From: Paraburkholderia megapolitana
GTDB taxonomy: Bacteria; Pseudomonadota; Gammaproteobacteria; Burkholderiales; Burkholderiaceae
DNA: 64,000 bases
NCBI RefSeq assembly: GCF_007556815.1
Contig: NZ_CP041745.1
Span: 806,001 to 870,000, forward strand
Direction of reading: 5' to 3'
The translations under genes were made by a program, and so were the position numbers. Shown here one piece after another: positions 7,699 to 16,555 of the stretch. Every line of letters begins with the position of its first letter. The stretch's first letter is position 1. Under the pieces are notes generated by a model that worked only from the letters and a program-made list of their open reading frames with translations, did no database searches and had not been told where the DNA came from.

Positions 7699-8694
7699 CT
7701 AGCGCAGCAACACCTCGCGCAACCGCGCGAGTCGCAGTTGAGCATCGCGACGGGCAGCAAGCGCCTGCGTCATGGTGACCGGCAGGAAGCGCGCCTGGTG
7801 GTTCGGCTGCATTTGCCCGATCAGATCCATATCGGCGCTGATGACCGTGCCGATCGTGGCGTAGCCGCCACCGGACACCGCATCGAGATGCAGGATGATC
7901 GGTTCGAGCCCGGCTGGGACCTGAATCGAGCCAATCGGATAGCAGGCATCGACGATGTTCGAGGGATCGGAACCGGCGCCGAACGGCTGTTCACGCTCGC
8001 GGAACTTGAGCGGTCGGCCCTGCTTGTAGCGGTAACCGATGCGGTCCGCTTCGGGCGCAACGGTCCACGTGTCCTCGTAAAACGTGATCGACGATTCGTC
8101 CGTCAACCGATGAAAGTAGAGACCCGGCAGCACCCGCAGTTCGACTTCGCGGGCGAGCGGTGTACGCAGTCTCTCGGGCAGCTCGGTGCCTTCGCGAGCG
8201 GGGCCGCGCGTTTTTCCGATCCGCAACTGGTCGCCCTTTTGCAGGCGACGACCCTCGTGGCCGCCAAACGCACCCAGTGTGTAAGTGGAGCGGCTTCCGA
8301 GTACCACCGGTACGTCGATGCCACCGGCCACCGCGAGACAGGCTCGCGCGCCGCCCTTCACATATTCGAACGTCAGCGTGCTGCCAGCCTTGATGCGTAA
8401 CGCGACGTTGCAGGCGTGGGCAACGCCGTCGATCTTGGGCTGCATCTCAGCGCCCGTCACGGCGATGAGCGTGTCCACATGAAACAGAAGTTGCGGGCCG
8501 AGTAGCGTGCATTCGAGCACGGCCGCGCCTTCGGGATTGCCCACCAGAAGATTGGCGGCGCGCAATGCGTACTGATCCAGCGCTCCGGACGGTGGAATGC
8601 CGACGTGGTAATACCCGAGCCGGCCCGTGTCCTGCACCGATGTGGCGAGGCCGGGTTTGACGACCTCGATGGCGTAGAGCGGGTTAGTCGGCAT
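7699..8694 (-). CDS. pxpC: PxpC/KipA-type subunit, biotin-dependent carboxyltransferase family (AHS2)
   Basis: This 331-residue protein starts with GLATSVQDTGRLGYYHVGIP and PSGALDQYALRAANLLVGN, the hallmark of the AHS2/KipA family. PxpC works with PxpB and PxpA in ATP-dependent 5-oxoprolinase. The same fold pair (AHS1+AHS2) forms the carboxyltransferase half of urea carboxylase. Its ATG overlaps the end of pxpB by 11 bases, which implies translational coupling. With accB and accC in the same operon it may act as a real carboxyltransferase. Confidence 0.92.
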   Translation of the reverse strand: MPTNPLYAIEVVKPGLATSVQDTGRLGYYHVGIPPSGALDQYALRAANLLVGNPEGAAVLECTLLGPQLLFHVDTLIAVTGAEMQPKIDGVAHACNVALRIKAGSTLTFEYVKGGARACLAVAGGIDVPVVLGSRSTYTLGAFGGHEGRRLQKGDQLRIGKTRGPAREGTELPERLRTPLAREVELRVLPGLYFHRLTDESSITFYEDTWTVAPEADRIGYRYKQGRPLKFREREQPFGAGSDPSNIVDACYPIGSIQVPAGLEPIILHLDAVSGGGYATIGTVISADMDLIGQMQPNHQARFLPVTMTQALAARRDAQLRLARLREVLLR

Positions 8695-9562
8695 TGAGCA
8701 CCTCGATCAACGAGCGGTTGTAGGCCTCCGGGTCGCGCATGAATGATGCGAGCGAAAAATTCACGTCGCGCACGCGCAATGAAAAGGTCCCTGCATCGAC
8801 CGCGATCACGGTTTTGTCGTAAGTGTCGCGATCGATCGGCTTGAACTTGACGATGTCACCCGGACGAAAGAACACCATGAAGTCGTGCAAGTAATCCAGA
8901 CGTTGTGCCGGATCGAAGATCGGTGCGGGCGTCACGCCGAACATCTGATACCCGCCCGCGCCGCGCACCGAGTAGATGCAACCGAAGCAGCCGCCATGGC
9001 CGACCGTCAGCCTCGGTGTATCGGTGCGCGGTCGCAGATATTTCGGCACCTGCAACTGACGGGCGCGTTCGACCATCTGGAACATGAACGGCAAGCCGGC
9101 CACGAAGCCGACCATGGAGACAAACCAGGGCGAGCCGGAGTGCGCCGCGATGAAGTCGTCGACATCCTTCTTCCCGTTGATCCGCGCCGCGTACTCCAGG
9201 TCCGTCGAGGTCGGGTCCTGATGTCGTTCGCGAAAGCGCATGAGTGTCTCGTGTGTCCACGGATCGTTGTAAAGCACGGGTACTTCGACGATACGCGTCG
9301 CCATGTCCAGATCCGTTGCGCCGGCGACCTCGGCCTCGATTTGCTGGAGCAATGCGAGCAGCGCATCCGGTTCGATTACATCGGGATCGTAGCGAACCTG
9401 GTAAGACGCGTTGGCGGGACAGATTTCGGTGACGCCATCCACGTTGCGACGCTGCAGTTCGCGCGTGATCGCGGTGCCCTTGAAGAACGCTTCGAGCGAC
9501 ATGTCTTCGCTGATTTCCACGAAAATGAACTCGTCGCCACCGAATGTGTAGCGGATCGTCAT
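8684..9562 (-). CDS. pxpB: PxpB/KipI-type subunit (AHS1), 5-oxoprolinase/carboxyltransferase partner
   Basis: This 292-residue AHS1/KipI family protein contains the block GFVAGLPFM and a later GGCFGCIYSVRGAGGYQMFG segment. It pairs with PxpC. Start ATG 9562 shares ATGA with the accC stop and has GGAGG upstream; an in-frame extension of 19 codons lies inside accC and is rejected. B. subtilis KipI has about 240 residues, so this is a slightly longer form of the type seen next to biotin enzymes. Confidence 0.92.
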   Translation of the reverse strand: MTIRYTFGGDEFIFVEISEDMSLEAFFKGTAITRELQRRNVDGVTEICPANASYQVRYDPDVIEPDALLALLQQIEAEVAGATDLDMATRIVEVPVLYNDPWTHETLMRFRERHQDPTSTDLEYAARINGKKDVDDFIAAHSGSPWFVSMVGFVAGLPFMFQMVERARQLQVPKYLRPRTDTPRLTVGHGGCFGCIYSVRGAGGYQMFGVTPAPIFDPAQRLDYLHDFMVFFRPGDIVKFKPIDRDTYDKTVIAVDAGTFSLRVRDVNFSLASFMRDPEAYNRSLIEVLNAD

Positions 9563-11007
9563 GCGGCCTCCTCGTCGCCGGCTGCTGTCGCTGTTCTGGC
9601 GCGCCAGTCCGTCATCCACGCTTCCAGGTAGTTGGTGTGGTAACGCCCGGCGCGGATATCGTCGTCTTCGAGCAGCGCGCAGTGCAGCGTCGCGGTGGTC
9701 TTGATGCCCGCGATACGCAGTTCGTTCAATGCCCGCTTAAGCCGTGCGAGCGCGGCAGACCGGCTCTCGTCAAACACAATCAACTTGGCGAGTAACGAAT
9801 CGTAGAACGGCGGAACGACGTAACCCTGGTAGAGCATCGAATCGATGCGCACGCCGGGACCTGTCGGCCAGACCAGTTCCTCGATGCGACCGGGGCACGG
9901 ACGAAAGTCATGCTCGGGGTCCTCCGCGTTGATCCGGCATTCGAGCGCGGCACCGCGCATCGCGATGTCGTCCTGCGTGAAACGCAATGGCTCGCCGTCG
10001 GCGATACGCAGCGTCTCCCGCACGAGATCGATTCCGGTGATGGCCTCGGTGACCGGATGCTCGACCTGGATGCGCGTGTTCATTTCAATGAAGTAGAACT
10101 CATCGCGTGTTTCATCGAACAGGTATTCCAGTGTGCCCGCGCTGCGATAGCCAACTTGCCTCGCAAGCCGCGTCGCGGACGTACATAGCGCGTGACGCAC
10201 TGCCGGCGTGAGCGACGGCGACGGCGCTTCTTCGAGAATTTTCTGGCGCCGCCGTTGCAGAGAACACTCGCGTTCGAACAGATGGACGACATTGTCGCCG
10301 TCGCCGAGTACCTGCACTTCGATATGCCGGGCACGCGCGATGAATCGTTCGAGATACACCCCACCGTTGCCAAACGCTGCCTGTGCCTCGCGTTGCGCAA
10401 GCGGCAGCTCAGTGTCGAGTTGCGCGGCGTCGTGCGCCACGCGGATGCCGCGTCCACCGCCGCCGGCTGCGGCCTTGATCATCACCGGGTAGCCGATTCT
10501 TGCCGCGATCTCGCGCGCTTCATCGAGAGACAGGACGACACCGTTGCTACCGGGCACCGTCGGTACGCCGGCGCGCTGCGCGGTTTCTCGCGCCTTCGCC
10601 TTGTCGCCCATGGTGGCGATGACGTTCGACGATGGGCCTACGAAGATGATCCCGGCGTTCTCGACCTGAGCTGCGAACGCCGCGTTTTCGGAGAGGAAGC
10701 CATAGCCCGGATGAATGGCATCCGCTCCGCACTGCTCGGCCGCGGCGAGAATCGCAGCGGGGTTCAGGTAGCTTTTTGCGGCATGCGCGGAGCCGATGTG
10801 AATGGCCTCGTCGGCCATGCGGGCGGCCAGGCTCTCGCGATCGGCATCGCTTACTACGGCGACGGCCCGCATACCGAGCTCATGCGCCGCGCGGATCACG
10901 CGCACCGCGATCTCGCCACGATTGGCAACCAGCACCGTGCGGATGCGCTTCGGTTGATAGAACGGGTTTGTGGATCGGTCCGTGTTAGACGGGGTCATCG
11001 TGTTCAT
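9559..11007 (-). CDS. accC: Biotin carboxylase subunit (AccC-like)
   Basis: This 482-residue protein has the biotin carboxylase N-terminal domain (KRIRTVLVANRGEIAVRVIRA), the ATP-grasp glycine loop KAAAGGGGRGIR, the FIEMNTRIQVEHPVTE catalytic block and the C-terminal domain ending in KTTATLH. It carboxylates biotin using ATP and bicarbonate. It is about 30 residues longer than housekeeping AccC. It is embedded between accB and pxpB with 4-base ATGA overlaps on both sides, so it is a dedicated subunit of this complex rather than part of fatty-acid synthesis. Confidence 0.93.
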   Translation of the reverse strand: MNTMTPSNTDRSTNPFYQPKRIRTVLVANRGEIAVRVIRAAHELGMRAVAVVSDADRESLAARMADEAIHIGSAHAAKSYLNPAAILAAAEQCGADAIHPGYGFLSENAAFAAQVENAGIIFVGPSSNVIATMGDKAKARETAQRAGVPTVPGSNGVVLSLDEAREIAARIGYPVMIKAAAGGGGRGIRVAHDAAQLDTELPLAQREAQAAFGNGGVYLERFIARARHIEVQVLGDGDNVVHLFERECSLQRRRQKILEEAPSPSLTPAVRHALCTSATRLARQVGYRSAGTLEYLFDETRDEFYFIEMNTRIQVEHPVTEAITGIDLVRETLRIADGEPLRFTQDDIAMRGAALECRINAEDPEHDFRPCPGRIEELVWPTGPGVRIDSMLYQGYVVPPFYDSLLAKLIVFDESRSAALARLKRALNELRIAGIKTTATLHCALLEDDDIRAGRYHTNYLEAWMTDWRARTATAAGDEEAA

Positions 11008-11246
11008 CCTTCGAGTCGCATCAAGACTTGTCCTGCATCGACGGGCTCGCCATCGTCGACGAGAATCTCGACAACGCGCCCAGCCATGCTCGCCTCGACT
11101 TCGTTGAACTGCTTCATCACCTCGACGAGCCCGACCACCGCGCCGCTTTCGATCGACACACCTGCTTCGACGTAGGGCGCGGCTTCCGGCGAGGCGCGTC
11201 GATAGAAGGTGCCAGGCAATGGGCTGACGATGTCGTGTAGTGGCAT
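11004..11246 (-). CDS. accB: Biotin carboxyl carrier protein (AccB-like, short form)
   Basis: This 80-residue stand-alone biotinyl domain has the acceptor lysine K45 in EVMKQFNEV, a variant of the usual EAMKM motif. Valine replaces alanine before MK, and Q follows the lysine. It lacks the long N-terminal linker of fatty-acid AccB (about 150 residues). It overlaps accC by 4 bases. It would shuttle carboxybiotin between AccC and the PxpB/PxpC pair. Confidence 0.92.
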   Translation of the reverse strand: MPLHDIVSPLPGTFYRRASPEAAPYVEAGVSIESGAVVGLVEVMKQFNEVEASMAGRVVEILVDDGEPVDAGQVLMRLEG

Positions 11247-11282
11247 GGGTAGGCTCCTCTGTTTTTTTGGGGGTAGCTCGAA

Positions 11283-12062
11283 CTAGCGGGCGATTGTGTA
11301 TACCGGGGCCGCCACACGGATATCGTGACTTGTCAGCGCGGCGCGCGTAGCCTCGACGAGTTTGAATGCGCCTGGTGTGTCGCTGTGAATGCAGACCGAG
11401 TCGAAATCGATATCGATGTCGTCGCCATCGACCGTGGTCACCCGTCCTTCCACGCAGGCGCGCAGCACTTTCGCCGCTACGTGCGCCGGATCGAGTCGCG
11501 CGACGTGCCGTGTGAAGACGATCGAACCGCTGCGATCGTAGTCACGGTCCGCGTAAAACTCGCGGATCACCGGCTGGCCGAGTTCGCGTGCAATCCGGTA
11601 GGTCACCGACGCTTCCATGCAATACAGCAATAGCGTGGGGTCCAGCGCCTGGAGCGTTTCGATCAGCAGGCGCGAGAGTGCTTCGTCGCGCGCGGCGAGC
11701 ATGTACAACGCTCCATGCGGTTTCACGTGCTGCACGCTGACGTGGTAAAGGCGCGCGAATTCGCGCAGTGCGCCAAGCTGAAAAACGATGTCGTTGACGA
11801 GCGCCTGCGGCGTCTCGGTGATGTTGCGGCGGCCGAAGCCGACCAGATCGCGAAACCCCGGATGCGCGCCGATACCGACGCCTGCCTGTTTCGCAAGTTG
11901 CACCGTGCGCGCCATGATGTTGGGGTCCCCTGCATGAAACCCCGTCGCAATGTTGGCCGAGCTGATGAGCGGCATGATGTCCTCATCGACGCCATCGCCG
12001 ATCTTCCATGGGCCGAAACCTTCCCCCATGTCGGAATTCAGGTCGACGCTGCGCTTCTTCAT
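11283..12062 (-). CDS. pxpA: PxpA, LamB/YcsF-family hydrolase
   Basis: This 259-residue protein begins with [14 protein letters not shown], the LamB/YcsF signature, and has the [12 protein letters not shown] and HVKPHGALY blocks that form the active site of this family. In PxpABC it opens the lactam ring of 5-oxoproline. The start is ATG 12062 with AGGAGG upstream; a TTG seven codons earlier is rejected. It is the first gene of the operon, 36 bases before accB, and is divergent from the LysR gene. Confidence 0.93.
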   Translation of the reverse strand: MKKRSVDLNSDMGEGFGPWKIGDGVDEDIMPLISSANIATGFHAGDPNIMARTVQLAKQAGVGIGAHPGFRDLVGFGRRNITETPQALVNDIVFQLGALREFARLYHVSVQHVKPHGALYMLAARDEALSRLLIETLQALDPTLLLYCMEASVTYRIARELGQPVIREFYADRDYDRSGSIVFTRHVARLDPAHVAAKVLRACVEGRVTTVDGDDIDIDFDSVCIHSDTPGAFKLVEATRAALTSHDIRVAAPVYTIAR

Positions 12063-12152
12063 ACGGAATTTCCTCCTGGTCAACAGTCTTGCCGGCTAGA
12101 AAGGACGCTTGCCCGATCTGCTCGGATGAACGTTAACCGCTCACCGGTCGCC

Positions 12153-12168
12153 AAAATAGTTCTATTTT
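12153..12168. promoter_or_regulatory. 16-bp palindrome in the pxpA/LysR intergenic region
   Basis: AAAATAG-TT-CTATTTT is a perfect inverted repeat with 7-base arms, about 90 bases before pxpA, in an AT-rich patch. It is a good candidate for the activation site of the divergent LysR protein or for another dimeric regulator. Confidence 0.4.
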
Positions 12169-12292
12169 TATATGGCTCGTTATCTGTTTTTTAGATGAGG
12201 CTCCGTGGTATCTGGTCTGAGGAAATCGCACATAGGGCAGGCGAGCTAAGGGCCGAGCGACCAGGGACGCTTTTGATCGCTTGCGAAGGTAA

Positions 12293-12313
12293 GATATTGA
12301 GCGATGCAATATC
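12293..12313. promoter_or_regulatory. LysR-type operator, perfect 7-bp inverted repeat
   Basis: GATATTG-N7-CAATATC contains the LysR T-N11-A core (TTG-N7-CAA). It lies 20 bases before the ATG of the LysR gene at 12333. Such a position fits autorepression plus control of the divergent pxpA operon (inference from LysR family behaviour). Confidence 0.6.
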
Positions 12314-12332
12314 ACTTTTTCAGGTGGACGTT

Positions 12333-13250
12333 ATGGCGTTGACGCTTCGGCAACTGAAATACTTCGTCGCCACGGCCGAACTCGGTCAGATCTCACAGGC
12401 GGCCATTCAATTGACGATTTCGCAGTCGGCTGTGACCACTGCCATCAAGGACCTCGAAGACAGCCTCGGTACGCAGCTCTTTTTGCGTACCGCTTCCGGG
12501 ATGACCTTGACCACGACGGGGCAGCGTTTTCTGAACCAGGCGTACACGATCCTGTCGTCGGTGGACGAGGCCATGCGTACGCCAAACCTCGAAAGCACGC
12601 TCACGGGTACCCTCACGCTCGCCGCGAGCTATACCGTGCTGGGCTATTTTCTGCCGCATCATCTGCAACGGCTGAACACGCTTTATCCGCGGCTCACCAT
12701 CCAGTTGCACGAGTTGAACCGCGAGTCGATCGAAGAGGGGTTGATCGCGGAGCGCTACGACATGGCCGTGCTGCTGACCTCGAACGTGGCGAATCCCGAA
12801 CTGGTACTCGAGCCGGTGATTCATTCGGTGCGACGTCTGTGGTTGTGTGCGCAACATCCGTTGCTCAAACGCGAGAACGTGACGCTTGCCGACGTCGCTC
12901 CCGAGCCCTACGTGATGTTGACCGTCGACGAGGCGGCTTTTACGGCTTTGCGCTACTGGAACGAGACGCCGTACCGACCGAACGTGAAGCTACGCACGTC
13001 ATCGGTTGAGGCGGTGCGCAGCATGGTCGCGAATGGCAGCGGTGTGGCGATCCTGTCGGACATGGTGTATCGCCCGTGGTCGCTGGAGGGCAGGCGCATC
13101 GAGACCGTGCAGCTACGCGACCCGGTGCCGCCGATGAGCGTCGGGCTCGCATGGCGCAGAAGTACCGGGTTGAGCCCGGCGATGCATGCGGTGCGCGAGT
13201 ACTTCAGGCATACGTTTATGGAGCCTCGGGGGTTTGCGGGCGGGGGGTGA
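12333..13250 (+). CDS. LysR-family regulator of the pxp/acc operon
   Basis: This 305-residue protein has an N-terminal winged helix (LTLRQLKYFVATAELGQISQ, then SAVTTAIKDLEDSLG) and a LysR substrate-binding domain from about residue 90. ATG 12333 has AGGTGG upstream; 46 in-frame codons before it include the operator and are not coding. It is transcribed away from pxpA, so it probably responds to the substrate of that enzyme. Effector unknown. Confidence 0.92.
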   Translation: MALTLRQLKYFVATAELGQISQAAIQLTISQSAVTTAIKDLEDSLGTQLFLRTASGMTLTTTGQRFLNQAYTILSSVDEAMRTPNLESTLTGTLTLAASYTVLGYFLPHHLQRLNTLYPRLTIQLHELNRESIEEGLIAERYDMAVLLTSNVANPELVLEPVIHSVRRLWLCAQHPLLKRENVTLADVAPEPYVMLTVDEAAFTALRYWNETPYRPNVKLRTSSVEAVRSMVANGSGVAILSDMVYRPWSLEGRRIETVQLRDPVPPMSVGLAWRRSTGLSPAMHAVREYFRHTFMEPRGFAGGG

Positions 13251-13409
13251 AGTGCGGCAGTGGCGGGGAGCTGCGAGATGACCTTCAATCCAGCTATTCG
13301 CTAGCAGACAGGATGCAAATCTGCTGTCATGTACACTTCGGCGACGGAACACTCGCCTCAATAGAAACGTCGCTTCGTATAGTGTTTTTTAACATTCGGG
13401 GACGCAGGC

Positions 13410-13706
13410 ATGGCTATCTACTGGACCCTCAAGAGCATTCCAGAACTTTCGCAACTCACAGCCAAAGAGCGACGCCTGGCATGGCGGCGGACATATCTAT
13501 CGACATTCCACCATTGGCAAACCTGGATGGGCATGGCTGGTTGCGCTGCGTGCGCCGCCTTGGGATGCTATCTGGGGATTCTCTGGGGTCATTCTTTGCT
13601 CGGTGCAGCCGTCGGCGGCGGAGTGGGCGGGTTCGTCTTTTCGCAAGCTTCCATCTATGTCGCTCGATTGCACTACAGCAATATTTTGCTCGGCAACAAC
13701 CGATAA
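13410..13706 (+). CDS. Small membrane protein of unknown function
   Basis: This 98-residue protein has a charged N-terminal part (KERRLAWRR, residues 19-27) and two predicted membrane segments, roughly 40-60 and 63-84. The second is glycine-rich (LLGAAVGGGVGGFVF). No known domain is recognised. It stands alone between the LysR gene and a convergent TetR gene. Codon use resembles its neighbours. Confidence 0.6.
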   Translation: MAIYWTLKSIPELSQLTAKERRLAWRRTYLSTFHHWQTWMGMAGCAACAALGCYLGILWGHSLLGAAVGGGVGGFVFSQASIYVARLHYSNILLGNNR

Positions 13707-13746
13707 TTTGTAGCTCCAATTCGAAGTGCTTCTTCTGCGGCCCTCC

Positions 13747-14352
13747 TTAGCGAAGCGCAGCCGCTATCGCCTCGTCAATCTGCAGCGCAAAGCGCGCTTC
13801 GACATCGGGCACCGTGTAGCCAATCGACAGTTCCAGATACGCGTCGCCTAACACCAGTTGAACGAACGTCGCCGCCCGCAATGCCGCGGTCGATTCGTCA
13901 AATCGCTTGCGCAGAATCTGTGCGGCGATGGCACGCACGACCTTCGCACCGTTTTCGTAAAACACCCGGCCGAGTTCCGGAAGACGCTCGGCCTCCGCAA
14001 CGACGGCCCGGTAGAGCCTCAAAAGATCCGGCGTGATCAGGCTGCGTGCCAGCAACCATCCCAACTCGCGCAATTCGCCTTCCGGTGCGCCTTCGGATCG
14101 CTCGCCCACAGCGCCGGCAAGCAACGCACCCTCCTGAGTGCACATCGCGCTCACCAGCCCAACGAAGAGCGCTTCCTTCGACTTGAAGTGGCGGTAGACC
14201 GTTTGTTTGCCGACGCCGGCGGCCGCGGCGACATCGTCCATGGTTGCCAGACTGAAGCCTTCGCGTAAGAAAACGGCTTTTGCACCGTCGAGGATTGCAG
14301 ACCGCTTGCGGGATTGCAGCGGGCTCAGGTCGGAGAGGGAAGAAGTGTCCAT
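13747..14352 (-). CDS. TetR-family repressor
   Basis: This 201-residue protein has a TetR N-terminal DNA-binding domain at about residues 17-63: ILDGAKAVFLREGFSLATM, then VGKQTVYRHFKSKEALF. The C-terminal ligand domain is of the TetR_C_7/AefR type. It is divergent from the epimerase-doxX operon. Two copies of AGACT-N4-AGTCT overlap the divergent promoter, so it almost certainly represses that operon and itself. Ligand unknown. Confidence 0.92.
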   Translation of the reverse strand: MDTSSLSDLSPLQSRKRSAILDGAKAVFLREGFSLATMDDVAAAAGVGKQTVYRHFKSKEALFVGLVSAMCTQEGALLAGAVGERSEGAPEGELRELGWLLARSLITPDLLRLYRAVVAEAERLPELGRVFYENGAKVVRAIAAQILRKRFDESTAALRAATFVQLVLGDAYLELSIGYTVPDVEARFALQIDEAIAAALR

Positions 14353-14380
14353 GCGAGAGAAATAGCAGATCGTCGAGTAG

Positions 14381-14439
14381 TTGACAAGACTGGGTAGTCT
14401 CGTTTAAATTCGCCACAACGAGACTGATGAGTCTCGTTG
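14381..14439. promoter_or_regulatory. Promoter with two TetR operators
   Basis: A TTGACA -35 box at 14381-14386 is followed 16 bases later by TTTAAA at 14403-14408, reading towards the epimerase gene. AGACT-GGGT-AGTCT (14387-14400) fills the spacer. A second site with perfect 10-base arms, CAACGAGACT-GATG-AGTCTCGTTG (14416-14439), lies just downstream of the -10 box. This arrangement is textbook repression by the adjacent TetR protein. Confidence 0.75.
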
Positions 14440-14479
14440 TATGACGAAACGACTTCGCAGCTAATCATTGGAGAACGCT

Positions 14480-15403
14480 TTGAAACTGTTCATGACAGGT
14501 GGTACCGGCTTTATCGGGCAAGCGGTCGCACGCAAGGCGATCAGCCTCGGCCATCAGGTAACGGCGCTGGTGCGCGAGGACAGCTCGGCGGTCGCCGGCG
14601 CGCTGGTCCGTCTTGGGGTGACCCTGCATTCCGGCGACCTGCGCGAGCCGCAGTCGTTCGCTGCAACTGCCGGTGCCGCCGATGGCGTGGTGCACGTCGC
14701 GTCAACCAACGATGCTTCCGCCGCTGCTGTTGATGAGGCCGCCGCTCTAGCGATACTTGCGCACTTGCGTCCGGGCGCGGCGTTTGTCTATACGTCGGGC
14801 ACCTGGGTCTACGGCAATACGGACGGAGAACCTGCGACGGAAGCGTCGGCGCTGAACCCGACGCCGCTCATCGCGTGGCGGCCCGCAGTGGAGCAACAGG
14901 TGCTGGCGCTGGCCGCACGTCGCTCGATTGGCGCAGTGATCCTCAGGCCGGCGATGGTGTACGGCTACGGCGGTGGCGTCTTCGGCATGCTGGCCGGCAT
15001 GGCGCGTCAGACCGGCAGTGTGAGGGTGATCGGCGATGGTCGAAACCACTGGCCTGCGGTGCACGTCGATGATCTCGCCGCCGCCTACGTGAGCGCGGTG
15101 GAGCGAGCGGCAAGCGGGGACGATCGGGTCGCTGGACAGATCTTCAACGTCGTTGCGGAAGATGCCGTTGCCGTTGCCGCAATCGGTGAAGCGATTCGGG
15201 TCTCGGTCGGCGCCGATCGTGTCGAACCGTGGCCGCTCGACGATGCTCGCCAATCGTTTGGACCGTTCGCTGATGCGCTCGCGCTCGATCAGACAGTAAG
15301 CGGCCAGCATGCCCGGCAGGTTCTTGCGTGGAAGCCCCACAGCCTTGGTCTGATTGCGGACCTCTCCGTACAAAAGCACTTTCAGCAAATTGACGGAGCA
15401 TGA
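14480..15403 (+). CDS. NAD-dependent epimerase/dehydratase (extended SDR)
   Basis: This 307-residue extended short-chain dehydrogenase has the TGGTGFIG cofactor loop near residue 5 and TSGTWVYGN at about residues 105-113. The usual YxxxK active site is not obvious. No ATG is available before the Rossmann strand. The TTG at 14480, with GGAG about seven bases upstream, is the best start and gives MKLFMTGGTGFIG. It forms an operon with the doxX gene (ATGA overlap). The substrate is unknown. Confidence 0.87.
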   Translation: MKLFMTGGTGFIGQAVARKAISLGHQVTALVREDSSAVAGALVRLGVTLHSGDLREPQSFAATAGAADGVVHVASTNDASAAAVDEAAALAILAHLRPGAAFVYTSGTWVYGNTDGEPATEASALNPTPLIAWRPAVEQQVLALAARRSIGAVILRPAMVYGYGGGVFGMLAGMARQTGSVRVIGDGRNHWPAVHVDDLAAAYVSAVERAASGDDRVAGQIFNVVAEDAVAVAAIGEAIRVSVGADRVEPWPLDDARQSFGPFADALALDQTVSGQHARQVLAWKPHSLGLIADLSVQKHFQQIDGA

Positions 15404-15750
15404 TCATGGCGTGGAACAGTGCATCTCTTGAATCGATTCTCGCGATGATCGTCGCGGTTCTGTTCGTGGTCGCCGGGGCGATCAATCTCTCAGGACGCGG
15501 CGCGGTGAAGTCCGACTTCGCACGCTGGGGTTACCCAGCATGGTTTCGATGGCTTTGCGGCGCGCTTGAGTTGCTTGGCGCGGCACTTCTGTTTGGGCAA
15601 CAAACCAGGGTTCTGGGCCTCGTGCTGGCCAGTGCGATCATGATCGGCGCGCTTTTCACGTTGCTACGAAACCGCGAGCCGTTTGCGCATCTTGCGCCGG
15701 CGCTGGTTTTTTCGGCGCTTGTAGCGGCTACTGTGGCGCTTCGCGGTTGA
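15400..15750 (+). CDS. DoxX-family membrane protein
   Basis: This 116-residue protein has four hydrophobic helices and the DoxX-like pattern LFVVAGAINLSG, then WFRWLCGALELLGAALL. It starts inside the stop of the epimerase gene (ATGA), so the two are translationally coupled and under the TetR operator. DoxX-like proteins occur with oxidoreductases in redox or quinone stress responses, but this subgroup has no proven role. Confidence 0.82.
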   Translation: MIMAWNSASLESILAMIVAVLFVVAGAINLSGRGAVKSDFARWGYPAWFRWLCGALELLGAALLFGQQTRVLGLVLASAIMIGALFTLLRNREPFAHLAPALVFSALVAATVALRG

Positions 15751-15780
15751 GGCGTGCTCGCCACCTGGGTATCGGGCCTG

Positions 15781-16377
15781 CTACGCTCTGAAGTTCTTGC
15801 CCAGCCAACCGCCGAGCGTGTAGTAGTGTCGAAAGACATAGTGCAACGGCTTCCACCGCTCGACATCGATCCGGCCACCTGGTGTGAGCAATCGCGTATG
15901 AACGTGGATACGCAGAGCCTTCAGTTCTGCGGCAACCATCTGATCGTCGTCGCTCCCGATCTTGTGAATGCGCACAACCTTCGCCTCGATTTGAACCGGA
16001 CATTCCGCCACCCGATCGGGTGCTACGCATTCGCTTGCCCGGGTACTCAAATCGGCGCATTGAAACTTGTCACGTTCGAATCGATAGCCCATGCGTTGCT
16101 TGTCGTCGGGCACGATCTCGGAGCCCGTCGTGGCTGCAATCGCTTCGACGTTCTTCCACAGTGATGCATCTGGAAGATTGAGCACCGCTTCCGGGCGTTG
16201 AAGCACATTGCGATAGCATCGACCGGTTGTACTCAAGCCGATCAAGATCGTGTCCGATAGCGCCCAGTACGAAGAAATGGGGCTCAGATTCGTCGCTCCG
16301 TTGGGATTCACACTTGAAATCAACGCCACGGGAGTTCCGAAATAGAGAACGGGTAGTTCGGCAATGCTGGTCTGCAT
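15781..16377 (-). CDS. Flavin reductase-like (FMN-binding split barrel) protein
   Basis: This 198-residue protein has the flavin-reductase-like split-barrel pattern: TPVALISSVNPNGATNLSPI, then SYWALSDTILIGLS at about residues 36-49, and NVLQRPEAVLNLPD. Such proteins bind FMN and reduce flavin or act on small molecules. The start is ATG 16377 with AGGAGA; nine upstream in-frame codons are not needed. It converges on the doxX gene and has no obvious partner monooxygenase next to it. Confidence 0.8.
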   Translation of the reverse strand: MQTSIAELPVLYFGTPVALISSVNPNGATNLSPISSYWALSDTILIGLSTTGRCYRNVLQRPEAVLNLPDASLWKNVEAIAATTGSEIVPDDKQRMGYRFERDKFQCADLSTRASECVAPDRVAECPVQIEAKVVRIHKIGSDDDQMVAAELKALRIHVHTRLLTPGGRIDVERWKPLHYVFRHYYTLGGWLGKNFRA

Positions 16378-16555
16378 GACAGTCTCCTGGGGATTCGATG
16401 TCATGCATTCTTGACGCTAAACCGGGGGATACGTTTCAGTGGCTGATGAAGTGTCCGGCTTTGGGACACTTCCCTCGACGAGCAAATGTCGGGTTCGCTG
16501 CACGTCGAATAATCGAAGACACGCGTGCGACTGCCTCGCTGTGTACGTCCTCGCG

